Shown: in pieces, positions 1 to 10,359 of the stretch | Layout of the letters: every line of letters begins with the position of its first letter | Position numbering within the stretch: position 1 is the first letter of the stretch | Assembly (NCBI GenBank): GCA_946965045.2 | Contig: OX337235.1 | Span: 1,689,508 to 1,753,507 of the forward strand | DNA: 64,000 nucleotides | Origin: Epithemia pelagica | Taxonomy: Eukaryota; Bacillariophyta; Bacillariophyceae; Surirellales; Surirellaceae | Direction: 5' to 3' | Program-made: the position numbers and the translations under genes | Notes under the pieces: model-generated | Seen by the model: the letters and a program-made list of their open reading frames with translations, nothing else | What the model was told of the DNA's origin: nothing | Databases searched by the model: none

Positions 1-601
1 GCGGACCTTTAATTTTGGCCAAGGCATGCTCGCAATGCACGCGCTATCGGCAACCGCTCGGATATTGACTATGGCCCATCACGTGCGCGCCCAATATTCT
101 CAAGCGCGCGCAATCAAGATCCGAGTGAGCACCTCCACGACTTACCTCAACGACCTAAGTAATCAAAGCACGAATCACGATCACGCGAGACCATATTTCC
201 ATTCCCACAATTCCAAGAATGCAATCAACAACGCGCCAAGAAAACTACCTATATCACAACAAAGCAAGAGCTGTTGGCATTGGTATATGATATACAACTG
301 CATATACTTTCAATACAACAATGCAGGTCTACTCCAACCATTTGAGGACCTATCACACCAGATCCATGGCCGTATACAAGAGCCAGGACCTCGACCTTCA
401 TCAAACACCTTAGTTAGTAATCATCTCACAATCATTAATATCACCATTTTAACACTCATCTTAAGACTAACCTCTTATCAGTGGACCGACTGCCCCCACC
501 CACGGCAGACCTCGACTTGCAACTCTTCTCTGACCCGTGGAGGATTGTTGTATCGGTTGGTGATCGATTGTCGGCTCAGCGAGCCTTTTGCCAACTACCT
601 A
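1..601. other. No gene recognised
   Basis: The copia reading frame on the minus strand stops at 602 and does not resume here. A 195-codon plus-strand frame spans 26-613, but it resembles nothing I know, has an odd composition rich in Asn, His and Thr, and lies at the breakpoint of the truncated element. I do not call it a gene. Confidence 0.4.
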
Positions 602-1117
602 TTACCCTTCTGAATTCTCAATGAGAGTTCTGCTAGGAATGACCACGTCTTCATGATAGATGCCCATGGGCTCCCTGGAATAAGGGTTGTCCATGACATC
701 GATTCCGTTTGCCCTCACTTGATTGGGGTTGACCAAGGAATGTTTCATCTGGTCCCCCATCCACAACGCTTCATGAAAGACTAAAATGAATTCTTGCCCG
801 TCCGACTGTCTTGTCCACACGGTGGCTCCCGTGACAACAGGCACATGCTTAATAGCGTCATATGCATCGGTATATGGAGACACGTCGCATTCTTTTCCGG
901 TATATGCGAGGACAGTACAATTGGCTCCAAGGACAATGGTATCAGCATGAGTGTCAAGTTCAACTCGTCCTGTTTCGCCGACGATGTTGGTTCTCTTGGT
1001 GCACGATTTGGATGATGACGTTTTACTCCGTGCACTTGATATCGATCTGCATATTGATCGTTGTCTCCCTACTTGCATATAACTCCTCTTAAACAATCGT
1101 TCACAGAGTAAACTCAC
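602..1117 (-). pseudogene. Ty1/copia retrotransposon protease fragment (pol start, truncated)
   Basis: This 171-codon minus-strand frame carries an aspartic protease-like core, VELDTHADTIVLG, which corresponds to the D-[ST]-G-A-type active site of retropepsins with His in place of Gly, followed by about 100 residues typical of the start of diatom Ty1/copia pol. It follows the gag frame (1157-2650) in a different frame with 39 bases between them, and its first codon is GTG, so it was probably expressed as a frameshifted gag-pol product. Integrase, reverse transcriptase and RNase H are absent: the frame stops at 602 and nothing coding continues on the minus strand to the window edge. I read it as the remains of a 3'-truncated element. 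The family call is firm; the exact clade is not. Confidence 0.7.
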
Positions 1118-1156
1118 GATTTTAGAATAGAGGGTAACAAATAGAGAGGGTAACCA

Positions 1157-2650
1157 TCAGCCGTTCCTGGCCCTGGCCCTTTCATTTCGCCCACCGAACT
1201 TATTTCCGGCGTCATCAGGCACTGGATCATCTTGATCCTTGCTCGTCGCGTCACTGGCTGCAGGAACCAAATTCGTAGTGATCTCAGCGACTTGCCTTTT
1301 AACCTCAGAGAGGAGAGTATCAGCAATGGAGGATACCTCCGATGCTTTGCGTTTGTTACCAGATTTCTGCTTTTTCTTGCGCTCATCGATGACTTTTTGT
1401 TTATCATCGTCAGGAAGATCCTTCCAATTCTTATAAAAACCCGTAAAGATCGAGCCATCGGGCATGATAACGCCACTCTTTGGTGCCTTTGCACCACGTT
1501 GAGGAGTGCTAAACTTGTTATTGTTGTTGTTTCCGCCACCGCGAATGCGTTGTGCCGAAGATACTTTGCGTGCCAACTGAAACTCTGGCATCTCGCTCAC
1601 CACCGCTGAAATGTGGTTGGCTGCTTGTGTATAGGTCAGGCCGTCCATGTCGAACCTGACCTTCAACGCTTTGACGGTGTCTTGTAGTTGAGGGTGTTGT
1701 ACGCGTTTGAAAAGTTCGCGAATCTTCGCCGCGTCTGTGTAGGCTTCCCCCTCGTCTGCATAGATGCTAAACATCTTCTGCAGACGATCAAAGAAAGTGG
1801 TGAAGGGGAGAGAACGCTCGCTCTTGTAGTGAAGACTGTCACGCATACGATCGGCGGTAGCAATACGTCGGCTCGCGTTGCCCTCTCCAGCATAATGGTT
1901 GCGAAGGGCTTGCATGTCGCGACGGCCATCGGCATGACGTGCTAAATTCTTAATCCACTGCTCGGCCGTTTCGGCCACAAGAAAATTCTTCAACAATTGG
2001 TGGACTTTTCGTGCGTCGGTGCGAAAATGGGTGCCCTGTAGAGGGGCACAAGCGACCATGGTCGCGTTGAAGTCGTCACCGAAATTGCCATTGTGATCAG
2101 GCTGTTCGTTTTCACGGACGACGTAAGATAGCGGAACGCCATTTACACCAGGTATGGTGCTTAGATAATTTACAAACGCGGGCTCCCAGTCGGGCCACTT
2201 TCGTTCGTCTTTAAACTTTCCCGGATCGGCAGCCTTGCTGACCGTGTCCGCCTGGTCTGCTTCGACCTTGCGCGTCTCAGAGCGCTCGATAGATTTCGTC
2301 AACACCTCTTTAAATTCATCTTCGTCGTTGAGGTTAGTAATGTCAGGACGTGCAGAGCACCGAAAGAAATCCTGAACCCAGTGCATGACGCCGAGCATCC
2401 ACTTGATACGACGCATGCCGAAAATGATACGCCCATTGGCGTCGGTACGCTTCTCGAAACTCTCAGCCATGTTCCGGATATCGGTTTCAGTCACCCCGGC
2501 AAAGTCGCTCAAGGATTGAAAACCACCTTCGTTTCGAATGCGGGTCTGGTGTTGAGCATCCGTAAAACCGATCCAGGTAAGAGCCTGGTTCAGGTCTGCC
2601 AATTCTTGTGCCGCCGCTGCTGCGGCTGCCGCTGCTGCTGCTGCTGCCAT
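1157..2650 (-). mobile_element. Ty1/copia gag-like ORF
   Basis: This is a 497-residue open frame read on the minus strand. It starts with a run of 14 alanines encoded by a GCN repeat (about 2606-2648), then a Gag-type helical domain (residues about 100-370, with the region around WPDWEPAF and the helical stretch LHYKSERSLPFTTFFDRL). It ends in a low-complexity basic and acidic tail rich in Asn, Lys and Asp. No CCHC zinc knuckle is visible. It sits directly upstream, in element orientation, of the retropepsin fragment ending at 602, which identifies it as gag of the same element. The frame is intact although the rest of pol is missing. LTR boundaries could not be placed in 2651-3140. Confidence 0.7.
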
Positions 2651-3593
2651 GTTTCAGTATATATCTGTCTGACTGTTAGTAGGGTAAAGCAATTGTATAA
2701 CAATTAGTGTCAGTCGTCGCGAGACAACAACGTGCAGAGGTGATCAATCTCCGCGAATAGTGCCAGGGTGAGCAAACGCTCGAATCCCTCCTTACGCAAT
2801 CTCGACATGCGTCTCGCACGCATGTATGGTCCGAGATTGCGGCGCTCAGTTGCATCCTGTTCGCTTTTGGGTCTGATAAACCGAAAAAAATCGCTCATAA
2901 CATGGCGGTGTACTCACTAGCTTAGGGGTAACTCAGGATTTCATGCAAAAGAGTGACCATATCGGCCAAGGACTTAGGGGATAAAGTATTATCGCTAGAA
3001 GTAGGATGGATCGCCAGTGCGCGTCAGCCTCTTCTGGGTGAACGCATGCCGGTTCGTGACAGGAATCTTTCGGCGGTTGACCGTTCAAGGGGCATAGGGT
3101 TCATCAATTTTGTTGACGCGAGATAGTCGCCTTGCGAAGATTCACGAAGGAGATTCCCGCGACTGCCGAAGATATTGAACATATAGGTCGCGGAATTTAA
3201 GCGACCACATGAGAGAACACGTCATTGCTTCCGCCATGCAGGTCTCGATCGCACTCGCTGCTTGCGGGAAATGCACCCTGAAGTGGGCCAGAAGGCCAGA
3301 CGACCGAGCAGGACCGAACAGAGTCGAAAAATCTGGAGTGTGGTGTTTGTAGTACAAGTCTGTTTTTGTCACTTCGCGCGCGATTGTACACGGCACACAG
3401 CGGTTGCATCCACCACACACAAACACGTCGTGTGCGCGGTTTGCCAATGTTCGTTGACCATCCATTGTTTCATTGCTCCCTTCTCTTGCCTGCAGGTTTC
3501 AGAGGAAAGACTTGCCACTCAAACAAGACGGTGGTTTGAAAAACGATTGTTCAGCTTGGTTGCGTCTTGTCATTAAAGTTGTATTGAAAGAAC
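2651..3593. other. Intergenic: copia 5' flank and DnaJ promoter region
   Basis: This stretch should hold the copia leader and 5' LTR (minus orientation) and the promoter of the DnaJ gene beginning at 3594. I found no convincing LTR ends or primer binding site. Short open frames here on both strands look like chance. Confidence 0.4.
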
Positions 3594-4942
3594 ATGTTTG
3601 GAGGGATTCCTTTCGAGCACTTTGCGCAAGGTGGAGGTGGTGGCGGCAGCTTTGGTGGCAGCATGAATTCCGGTGAACCTGCCGACACGACCAAATTGTA
3701 CGAGACCTTGGAAGTGGAGAAAGATGCTTCCCAAAAAGACATTAAAAAGGCTTATTTCCGTTTGTCAAAGACGCACCATCCGGATAAGGGTGGTGATGAA
3801 CACAAATTCAAAGAGATCAATGCAGCTTACGAGATTCTGAGTGACCCGGAAAAGCGCAAAGCTTATGACAAGTATGGACTCGACGGCATTGACGACGACG
3901 GAGCAGCCTCACGAGGTGAAGATCTGTTCAGTATGTTCTTTGGTGGGGGTCGTAGTCGAAGTGGTCGCTCAGGTCCTCGCAAAGGCCCCTCTGTCAATCA
4001 TCCGATTAAGGTCAGCTTGGAGGATTTGTTCCTTGGCAAGACCGTCAAACTAGCCGTCAACCGGAAGGTCATCGTCGGGGAACCCAAAACCTGCCCTAGA
4101 TGCAACGGTCAAGGTGTTATTATGGAAGTTCGACAAATTGGTCCGGGTATGATAACACAGATGCAACGTCAATGTCCTAACTGCGACGGGCAAGGTTATA
4201 TTGCCGAGACCAAGAGTGAACGTAAAGTATTGGAAGTTCACATTGAAAAGGGCATGAAACACAATCAAAAGGTCACTTTCCGAGGAATGGCAGATGAAGT
4301 ACCTGGCATGGAACCTGGTGATGTCAATTTTATTGTACAAGAGAAGGACCACGACCTCTTCAAGCGAAAGGGTGCAGATCTTTTGGTCACGAAGGAGATC
4401 AGTCTTAACCAGGCTCTTTGTGGGTTTTCGGTGCGTTTCAAACCTTTAGATACTTTGAAGAGCGATTGTTGGCTAGTCTAACACTTACGTTTCTGTTGCG
4501 TTTTTCGCTTTTCCCTTTTGGACGTTTACAGTGGAAAATCAAGCACTTGGATGGACGAGACATTGTCATCAAGACACGCCCTGGACAAGTCATTGAAGCA
4601 GAAACAACGGATGAAGAGACTGGTCGCACTTTACCCTACATTACTTCGGTGAAAGATGAAGGAATGCCAAGTTTGGGGAACCCCTTCGTGAAAGGCAACC
4701 TTTATATTGCCTTCCATGTCAAATTCCCCAAAACTTTGGAGGCGGACGTGGTGAAGCAGCTCAAATCATTACTACCTGATGCCAATTTGGATGAAGAGTA
4801 TGACCCTGAGCAGGTAGAAGAGCATTTCATGGAATTTGCAGATTTGAGACACTTTGGAAAGGGTGGAGCTGCAATGTCGGGAAGCGAGTACGACTCGGAC
4901 GAAGAAGGTGGTCAACAGGGAGTACAATGTCAACAGTCGTAA
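3594..4942 (+). CDS. Type I (DNAJA-like) Hsp40 co-chaperone lacking zinc centre I
   Basis: Two exons, 3594-4430 and 4532-4942, are joined across a 101-bp GT-AG intron (4431-4531) and give 415 residues, the usual length of the family. The product stimulates the Hsp70 ATPase and delivers clients in the cytosol. Domains in order: a Gly/Phe-rich start, J domain (about 34-97) with HPD at 62-64, a short G/F linker, a C-terminal client-binding domain interrupted by the cysteine region, and an acidic tail ending in CQQS. CQQS is a CaaX box matching the farnesylated ends of Ydj1 and DNAJA1. Oddity: only two CxxCxGxG motifs are present (Cys167/170 and 194/197). These align with motifs 2 and 3 of DNAJA1; motifs 1 and 4, which together bind the other zinc, are gone. 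The splice is supported because it restores the family sequence CGFS-WKIKHLDGR. Confidence 0.93.
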
Positions 4943-6005
4943 GAACTTAGTTCCAGGGGATGTCATTGGAGAACACCCATATGAAAAGGAGTTAAGCAAC
5001 CATTTGCTTGTGACAAGATTGCTTCGGTTGTCGTTTGTCGGATTGTAGAGATATGGATACCTCGAATCGACCCGGGTCTATTTCACATGAAGGTGCAGGA
5101 GTCGGCCGTACCAAATACCAAATAGATGAAAATGAAAAAACTATGTGTAGTAGCACTCTTGATGATGAGTTGGTGGATCGCGATGGTCGAGGGATGGTAT
5201 GTTCGATATAGGTGGCGCCTATTAGGTGGCACTGACATCGAAGCTGACCGTGTCGGTTCCATAAACACGGCATGTTGTCATATCGACTAATCTCCTATCT
5301 ATCGGAAATGGGAAAATGTTTACACTAAAATGCTGCTCGTTAGGAGCCATGAACGTCACCCCGTGGGTGCGTGCGGCAACCTGAAATAGACTACCTACTC
5401 CAGGTAGATTCCCGCCGGAAGCTTCTCCGTAGCTGTAGCAGCGTCTCACGTCTCACGGCAACGGCACGGTAATTGCGTCATTGTCATTTTTTTGTTCTTC
5501 CCTAAAATTCCGGGGGCGGTCATGACAAAATGACCGTTATGAAAACAAAGATGACCCCTCCGTAGGAACAATAGCATCATTTTTCTCTCCCATCTTTCAA
5601 GAGAGGAGGAAGCGAACAACAAACGAGAAAAAGTTCTCCAGTTCGATCGGTTGATATCATCTTATAATAGACGAGGGCACCATTCTATCCCGTCGATCAG
5701 GTTCGTCGCTTTCTCTAACAGAGTTCCAGAGCAAGATCGAAGGATCGGAGAGCAAGAACTTCGTCGTGAGCACCGCCCCACCTCCTCGATCCGCCAATCA
5801 CGTTGCCACTCGTCTTTCTCGAACCGGAGCTAGTCTCACCAGTGGTCCTGAATATATACGTCGCAGCTCGAGTCAAGACGACGTAGAAAACGGATTAATT
5901 CGACCATCCCTCCGACGAGCTACCGACATCCAGAAAAAGCAAAGACGTTTCTGGCCGTTTCGTTCAAACTCTTTCCTTTTTCATCATTGTCACGCTTGTT
6001 CGAAG
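4943..6005. other. Intergenic region between DnaJ and apyrase
   Basis: About 1 kb holding the DnaJ 3' end and the apyrase upstream region. It includes a pairing TACCTACTCCAGGTAG (about 5391-5406) of the type found in many spacers of this window. From 5766 an open frame runs into the apyrase but has only a GTG at its head, so it is treated as 5' leader. No other gene seen. Confidence 0.5.
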
Positions 6006-7304
6006 ATGTTATCCAACCTTGGAAAGAATCCCGCTCGATCGGAAAGTATGGCTTACCCGCCCTCCAGTACTGCCTCATTGCTTTCTAGAGTCCAGTTCCT
6101 GTTCCGAAGACATTCCCATGCTGTCATTGTCGCGTTTTTCTTGGTTGCTCTTATTCTGGTAGCATTTTCGGACTACCTTAGTGAATGGAGAGCAGAATCT
6201 TCGAATGTGTTGCGTAGCAAAGCTCTCTCTTTTGTACAGGTAAGCGGTGCCTCCAAGCACTGGGGTGGAGCCGTTCATGAAGGCTACTTTTCCGTGGAAG
6301 GTTCCGAACTTGCAGGTGGTGCTGGATGGCGTTTTGCGGCAGTCACAGATTTGGATGAACTCTCAAAAGTAATGGATGCAAAGAAACCATCATTTCGATC
6401 TGTGCTCGTTCCTGGTCGGATCTCTCTTGGCAACAATGGAATGTATTCCATTAAATTTGAAGAGACTCGTGAACTCCTCACCAAGCACAATGAAGCTGGT
6501 CGTGGAGCAGAATTTAGTGAGCTGACAGTTTTCAACAACCGTCTCTTGACGTTTGATGATCGTACAGGGGACGTATTTGAAATTCTGAATGGTCCCGATG
6601 GGGAAAGCTCCTTTTGTCTTCCGCGCTTTGTCATAACAGAAGGAAGTGGGGAGACAGACAAGGGAATGAAATGGGAATGGTCTACTGTCAAGAACGGGGA
6701 ACTCTACATGGGAAGTATGGGGAAAAAGTATACACGCGCAGATGGTTCAGTGGTAAATACTCATAATCTATGGATTGCGATTTTGGATGGACATGGCGAA
6801 CTTCGTCGGGAAAACTGGGCCGAGCGGTACGAAGTGGTCCGCCGAGCATTGGATGCTACAGATCCAGGATACTTGATCATTGAAGCTGTAAACTGGTCCG
6901 ATGCTTTGCGAAAGTGGGTCTTCTTACCTCGACGAATCAGCAAAGAAGCCTACAATGACGTCGTGGATGAGAAGAAGGGTGGAAATAAGATTGTTCTCGT
7001 TGATGAAAACTTCAAGAAGGCAGAAGTGGTGGAGATTTCCAATATGAGTAAAGATCCATTGCGTGGATTCTCTTCTTTCGCTTTTGTTCCTGGTACCAAG
7101 GATCGACACATGATGGCCATCAGATCCGTGGAAGAGGATTGTGCAATTGATGGCGGTGAATGCAAACAACGTTCCTACTTTTTGATTATTGATGTATTAA
7201 CTGGTGCAGTTCTCAGTGACGAAGTTCAGTTCCCGGAGAATCTCAAGTTTGAAGGTCTAGAGTTTGTCAACATGCACACTGTGCCTCCGTACTCCAAACA
7301 ATAG
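6006..7304 (+). CDS. Apyrase, soluble calcium-activated nucleotidase (CANT1) family, membrane anchored
   Basis: From the first in-frame ATG at 6006 the frame encodes 432 residues. Family members hydrolyse nucleoside diphosphates such as UDP and GDP with Ca2+ in the secretory pathway, supporting glycosylation. A single hydrophobic segment (about residues 39-55, preceded by Arg-Arg-His) predicts a type II Golgi or ER membrane protein with a lumenal catalytic domain. CANT1/apyrase signatures visible in order: FNNRLLTFDDRTGDVFEI, EWSTVKNGELYMGSMGKK, VFLPRRISKEAYND and the closing LKFEGLEFV block. The five-bladed propeller appears complete. The open frame extends 80 codons upstream to a GTG at 5766; this part has no ATG and is probably untranslated, although an upstream exon cannot be ruled out. 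Confidence 0.9.
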   Translation: MLSNLGKNPARSESMAYPPSSTASLLSRVQFLFRRHSHAVIVAFFLVALILVAFSDYLSEWRAESSNVLRSKALSFVQVSGASKHWGGAVHEGYFSVEGSELAGGAGWRFAAVTDLDELSKVMDAKKPSFRSVLVPGRISLGNNGMYSIKFEETRELLTKHNEAGRGAEFSELTVFNNRLLTFDDRTGDVFEILNGPDGESSFCLPRFVITEGSGETDKGMKWEWSTVKNGELYMGSMGKKYTRADGSVVNTHNLWIAILDGHGELRRENWAERYEVVRRALDATDPGYLIIEAVNWSDALRKWVFLPRRISKEAYNDVVDEKKGGNKIVLVDENFKKAEVVEISNMSKDPLRGFSSFAFVPGTKDRHMMAIRSVEEDCAIDGGECKQRSYFLIIDVLTGAVLSDEVQFPENLKFEGLEFVNMHTVPPYSKQ

Positions 7305-7321
7305 AAACAGCAACAGATGGA

Positions 7322-7669
7322 TAAGAGCCGAACTGTGTGGCAGTGAAGGGTCAACGGGATTACCTTGAAACTGGACCATTCAACAAATGGCTCGAATTCT
7401 CACAACACCCATTTATTCCCTACACTGGTGCAGATTTTGTCATGTCCTTCAAGCGCTTCAATGACAGTTTTTCCTTAGTAGGCACGCTCACGTTTTCTAA
7501 TCAAAAGTAAACTCAATGAACGAGCCATCTATTATGGTAATAGCTCCAACCAATTGCTGGGCTTGACAAATGTGTCGCCTGTTTACGATGGATTTATAGG
7601 TGAACATGATACTTTGTTCGAGGAAAAGACAGTCACGGTTGGCGGAACAAAAACGACTCAACTGTTTCA
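7322..7669 (+). pseudogene. Possible coding remnant between apyrase and Whirly genes
   Basis: Two overlapping open stretches in different frames read like real protein but lack start codons. One runs from 7325 to a stop at 7508-7510 and contains GPFNKWLEFSQHPFIPYTG. The other opens at about 7482, contains GNSSNQLLGLTNVSPVYDGF and continues antisense into the Whirly 3' end, to a stop at about 7700. A one-base shift near 7500 would join them. This may be the decayed end of an unknown gene or chance; I recognise no family. The rest of the spacer contains nothing else evident. Confidence 0.25.
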
Positions 7670-8583
7670 TCAGTACATGCTGCCACCATCAGAACCACCA
7701 TAACCACCACCGTAGCCGGATGATTGGTAGTTATCACGGTTCTGAAGGGTGTAGTCGAACTGACGCTGCATAAGGATATCTGTCATGGTTGACCATCCTA
7801 TCAACTGAGGAATGGTCGTCCTCATGATTTCCCGAATCACCTGAAATTCTCCCAACTCAGCCGTCACTGCCATGGGGCCAGTTCCTGTATCACCAGCGGA
7901 GGGCTGTTGACCGCCTTGTCCATTCAATTCATAATCCACGGAAAACTCGACCGTTCCAGCTTCCCCTGGAGTCATTCGAAATACCTTGATTGGTTCGTTT
8001 TCACTCGCAGTCTGGTCTTGTTCACCAGCCTGGAGGGGAGCGCTAGGATCCCGCTGCATAGGGGTTTTGCGGCTAAACTGAACGTTATTTTCAGGCAGTT
8101 GATGCAACAAATAACCAATCTCTTCGGCGGAGAGTGCGAAGCGCATTACATCCCTCTTTTCTCGACTGACTGTTCCTGGAAAGAGAAAACAAACAAGATA
8201 GCAGGAGGAACAAAGGATGTGAGTTCGTGGCAAAGAAGCGGGATCGAATACAGAATGGAAGTTTGTTTCAAGGTCGTGCCTTCTGGAGAGCGCGGAGCAA
8301 ATTCTAACAAAACCCGTCCTCTTTTCGAGTTATCAAGAATCATAGTATTATTGCGCAAAATCCGAAACTGGGGTGGAATCAATCTCATGGACATGACGCA
8401 TTTCTCTGCAAAAACCGAGTAGTTCGGCTGCGCTCTCAAAGGGCCAGCATTGTCGTACTGTTGACCAAATGGAGGTGAGTAGGAAGCAAATGATCGTGTG
8501 GCACTCCTCCACAGAACAGCCTTGGATGCGGCGGTTGCCTGGGCAACGTTGAGGCGATTGAATGCAGATGAGAAAAACGACAT
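7670..8583 (-). CDS. WHY: Whirly-family single-stranded DNA-binding protein, organelle-targeted
   Basis: Exon 1 is 8583-8280 and exon 2 is 8175-7670, giving 269 residues. Whirly proteins form tetramers that bind single-stranded DNA and protect organelle genomes from rearrangement. Domain match in order: YSVFAEKCVMSMRLIPPQF (first strand), RGRVLLEFAPR (equivalent of the KGKAALxxxP region), REKRDVMRFALSAEEIGYLL, and PQLIGWSTM, which matches the plant PYLIGW segment near the C-terminus. The N-terminus (MSFFSSAFNRLNVAQ..., rich in Ser, Arg and Ala, no acidic residue for over 40 positions) looks mitochondrial. The tail is Gly/Tyr-rich. The only junction that preserves the family alignment and the frame is a 104-bp intron (8279-8176) with GC at its 5' end and AG at its 3' end. 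Conserved family; donor assignment inferred. Confidence 0.85.
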
Positions 8584-8958
8584 GGCTTGCTTCTTTACTC
8601 GTCGACTTCAAATGAAAGCTACCGATTTATCCAAAAAATCTTTGTACGAAGTCTCGGATCTTTGGGGGGTTGCGGGCTGGGGGTTGGGGGTATCTTTTTT
8701 GGTCTTGTGGGATTTGGTATTAGGGTTGTCTGTCCATCTGCAGATGTAGTCTACATGTACTCCCAAGCATCAGGGGTGAGTTGCTCAATATATCCTGATT
8801 TGATAAGAAAAGCATGGAGGATGAGGAGTAATTAGCATCGCGCTTCGACTCATATGCGACTCAATACTCGCCCCGCGCTTGTGGGAAAGCCCAAGAACCT
8901 GATCGATAGGTCTACTACGACACAACATAAAAAAAGACAAGGAAAAAAAATAAGGGCG
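8584..8958. other. Divergent intergenic region (Whirly / phytochelatin synthase)
   Basis: About 375 bp separates the two divergent starts, so it should hold both promoters. A G-run-rich tract lies at about 8665-8735. An in-frame ATG at 8854 could extend phytochelatin synthase by 35 residues but is less likely than 8959. No other gene seen. Confidence 0.5.
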
Positions 8959-10359
8959 ATGTCAGTGCCATCACTCGTCTTTGTTTATGCACCATTATTG
9001 TTGACGCAATTGGCGTTATCATCCTGTTTCGCAATGAGCACACCAAGCAAGACGTTTTACAAACGTGTTCTGCCGTCATCTTGTACCGCCTTCTCTTCCA
9101 AGCGTGGCAAAGAAATTTTTGCGTCGGCCCTTCGCAATCATGGCCTCAAATCCTACTTCGCGCTCATGGAGCAACACACGACTCAGACGGAACCGTCTTT
9201 TTGTGGAATCTCAACTTTAGTAGTTGTACTCAATGCCTTCTCGATTGATCCCAAGCAATCGTGGAAAGGACCATGGAGATGGTACCATGAAGGCATTCTA
9301 AACTGTTGTTTGGACCTTGACGAAGTCAAGAATCGTGGAATCACGTTTCCTGATTTTGCGTGTTTGGCCATATGCCAGGGGCTATCAGTAGATATACGAT
9401 ATGCTCAATCTGAGGAAGGCTCAGTGGAAGCGTTTCGTGCAGCTGTGAGAAAAGCATGCGTGGAAGACATCTCAAGCGAACTTGCTGGACGAGAAAATGC
9501 TTCCGTCGGGACATCCTTGGGACCTGCTCGCAACGCGGAGAACATCGTTAATGGTGATGACGAAGAAGAACTTCGCTTGCGCGATTTGCTGGTGGTGTCG
9601 TACGATAGAAAGACTTTGGGTCAGACTGGAAGCGGGCATTTCTCTCCCCTCGCTGCCTATGATTCGGAATCGGATTCAGTACTCATTCTCGACACTGCTC
9701 GATTCAAATATGGTGCGCATTGGATACCTTTACCGTTGCTTCATTCGGCAATGATACCAAAGGACAATGCTACGGGTAAATCTAGAGGCTTTGCCATGTT
9801 GTCGCTTAGGGATGACGAACTAGAGAGTGGACTTCCACTTCAGGATCAACTTCCCGTTTCAACTCTCTTTCGCTACAAGTTCGATGAAGAAGCTAGGCGG
9901 CATCGGTATGACTTCTATGAATTCATTAAGAGTCGGCGTCCACATTCTCTTACTTGGCAAGAGGTATATGAATACTGGACAAAAGATGGGTCAGATCCGT
10001 CTTTTGTCTGGCAAATGATGGAGCCACAATTCAAACCCCAAGATGAGGCGACCAGAATTGTTGTCGATGATGTGATTGATGCAGTTCAAAAGATTCTGCC
10101 TCATTCTGCAGACGAGAAAGAGAACGAACTGGGAGCTGAAGGGAAATGCAGGAGGACGTGCCGTCCGAACCACAGCAGAACGCTACCACTTCGGCCAGAG
10201 GAGGCCATTTTCATTGTTTTCCTTTCAGTATTGGACACGGAAAAGCGATTACGATATGTATCCAGGGCATTGTCAGAAGCCGGGTCTGAGATGGGACCTG
10301 CGGAAGATCAGTTACTGGCCGTTGCTCACCTTGTCGGGAAGTTTATTGAATTGGCATAA
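8959..10359 (+). CDS. PCS: Phytochelatin synthase (glutathione gamma-glutamylcysteinyltransferase)
   Basis: The product is 466 residues from the ATG at 8959. The enzyme uses glutathione to make (gamma-Glu-Cys)n-Gly peptides that chelate Cd, Zn and other metals. It is a papain-like transpeptidase. The catalytic triad is visible: Cys82 in TEPSFCGISTL, His227 in GQTGSGHFSPLAAYD and Asp245 in LILDTARFKYG. The Cys-proximal KGPWRWYHEGILNCC and the 18-residue His-Asp spacing equal those of Arabidopsis PCS1. About 40 residues rich in Gly, Asn and acidic residues are inserted before the VVSYDRKTL block. The N-terminus MSVPSLVFVYAPLLLTQLAL...SCFAMS looks like a signal peptide followed by a Phe-containing site, suggesting the plastid or secretory route rather than the usual cytosol. 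The more upstream ATG at 8854 gives a charged start that would mask this signal, so I prefer 8959. Confidence 0.93.
   Translation: MSVPSLVFVYAPLLLTQLALSSCFAMSTPSKTFYKRVLPSSCTAFSSKRGKEIFASALRNHGLKSYFALMEQHTTQTEPSFCGISTLVVVLNAFSIDPKQSWKGPWRWYHEGILNCCLDLDEVKNRGITFPDFACLAICQGLSVDIRYAQSEEGSVEAFRAAVRKACVEDISSELAGRENASVGTSLGPARNAENIVNGDDEEELRLRDLLVVSYDRKTLGQTGSGHFSPLAAYDSESDSVLILDTARFKYGAHWIPLPLLHSAMIPKDNATGKSRGFAMLSLRDDELESGLPLQDQLPVSTLFRYKFDEEARRHRYDFYEFIKSRRPHSLTWQEVYEYWTKDGSDPSFVWQMMEPQFKPQDEATRIVVDDVIDAVQKILPHSADEKENELGAEGKCRRTCRPNHSRTLPLRPEEAIFIVFLSVLDTEKRLRYVSRALSEAGSEMGPAEDQLLAVAHLVGKFIELA

Noticed and set aside
26-613. 195-codon plus-strand open frame
   Set aside because: No recognisable domain, odd composition, and located at the breakpoint of a truncated retrotransposon.
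3142-3465. 107-codon minus-strand frame with several cysteines
   Set aside because: Overlaps other frames on both strands just upstream of the DnaJ gene; no family resemblance.
5766-6005. 80-codon N-terminal extension of the apyrase
   Set aside because: It begins with GTG, has no ATG, and a good membrane-anchored start exists at 6006.
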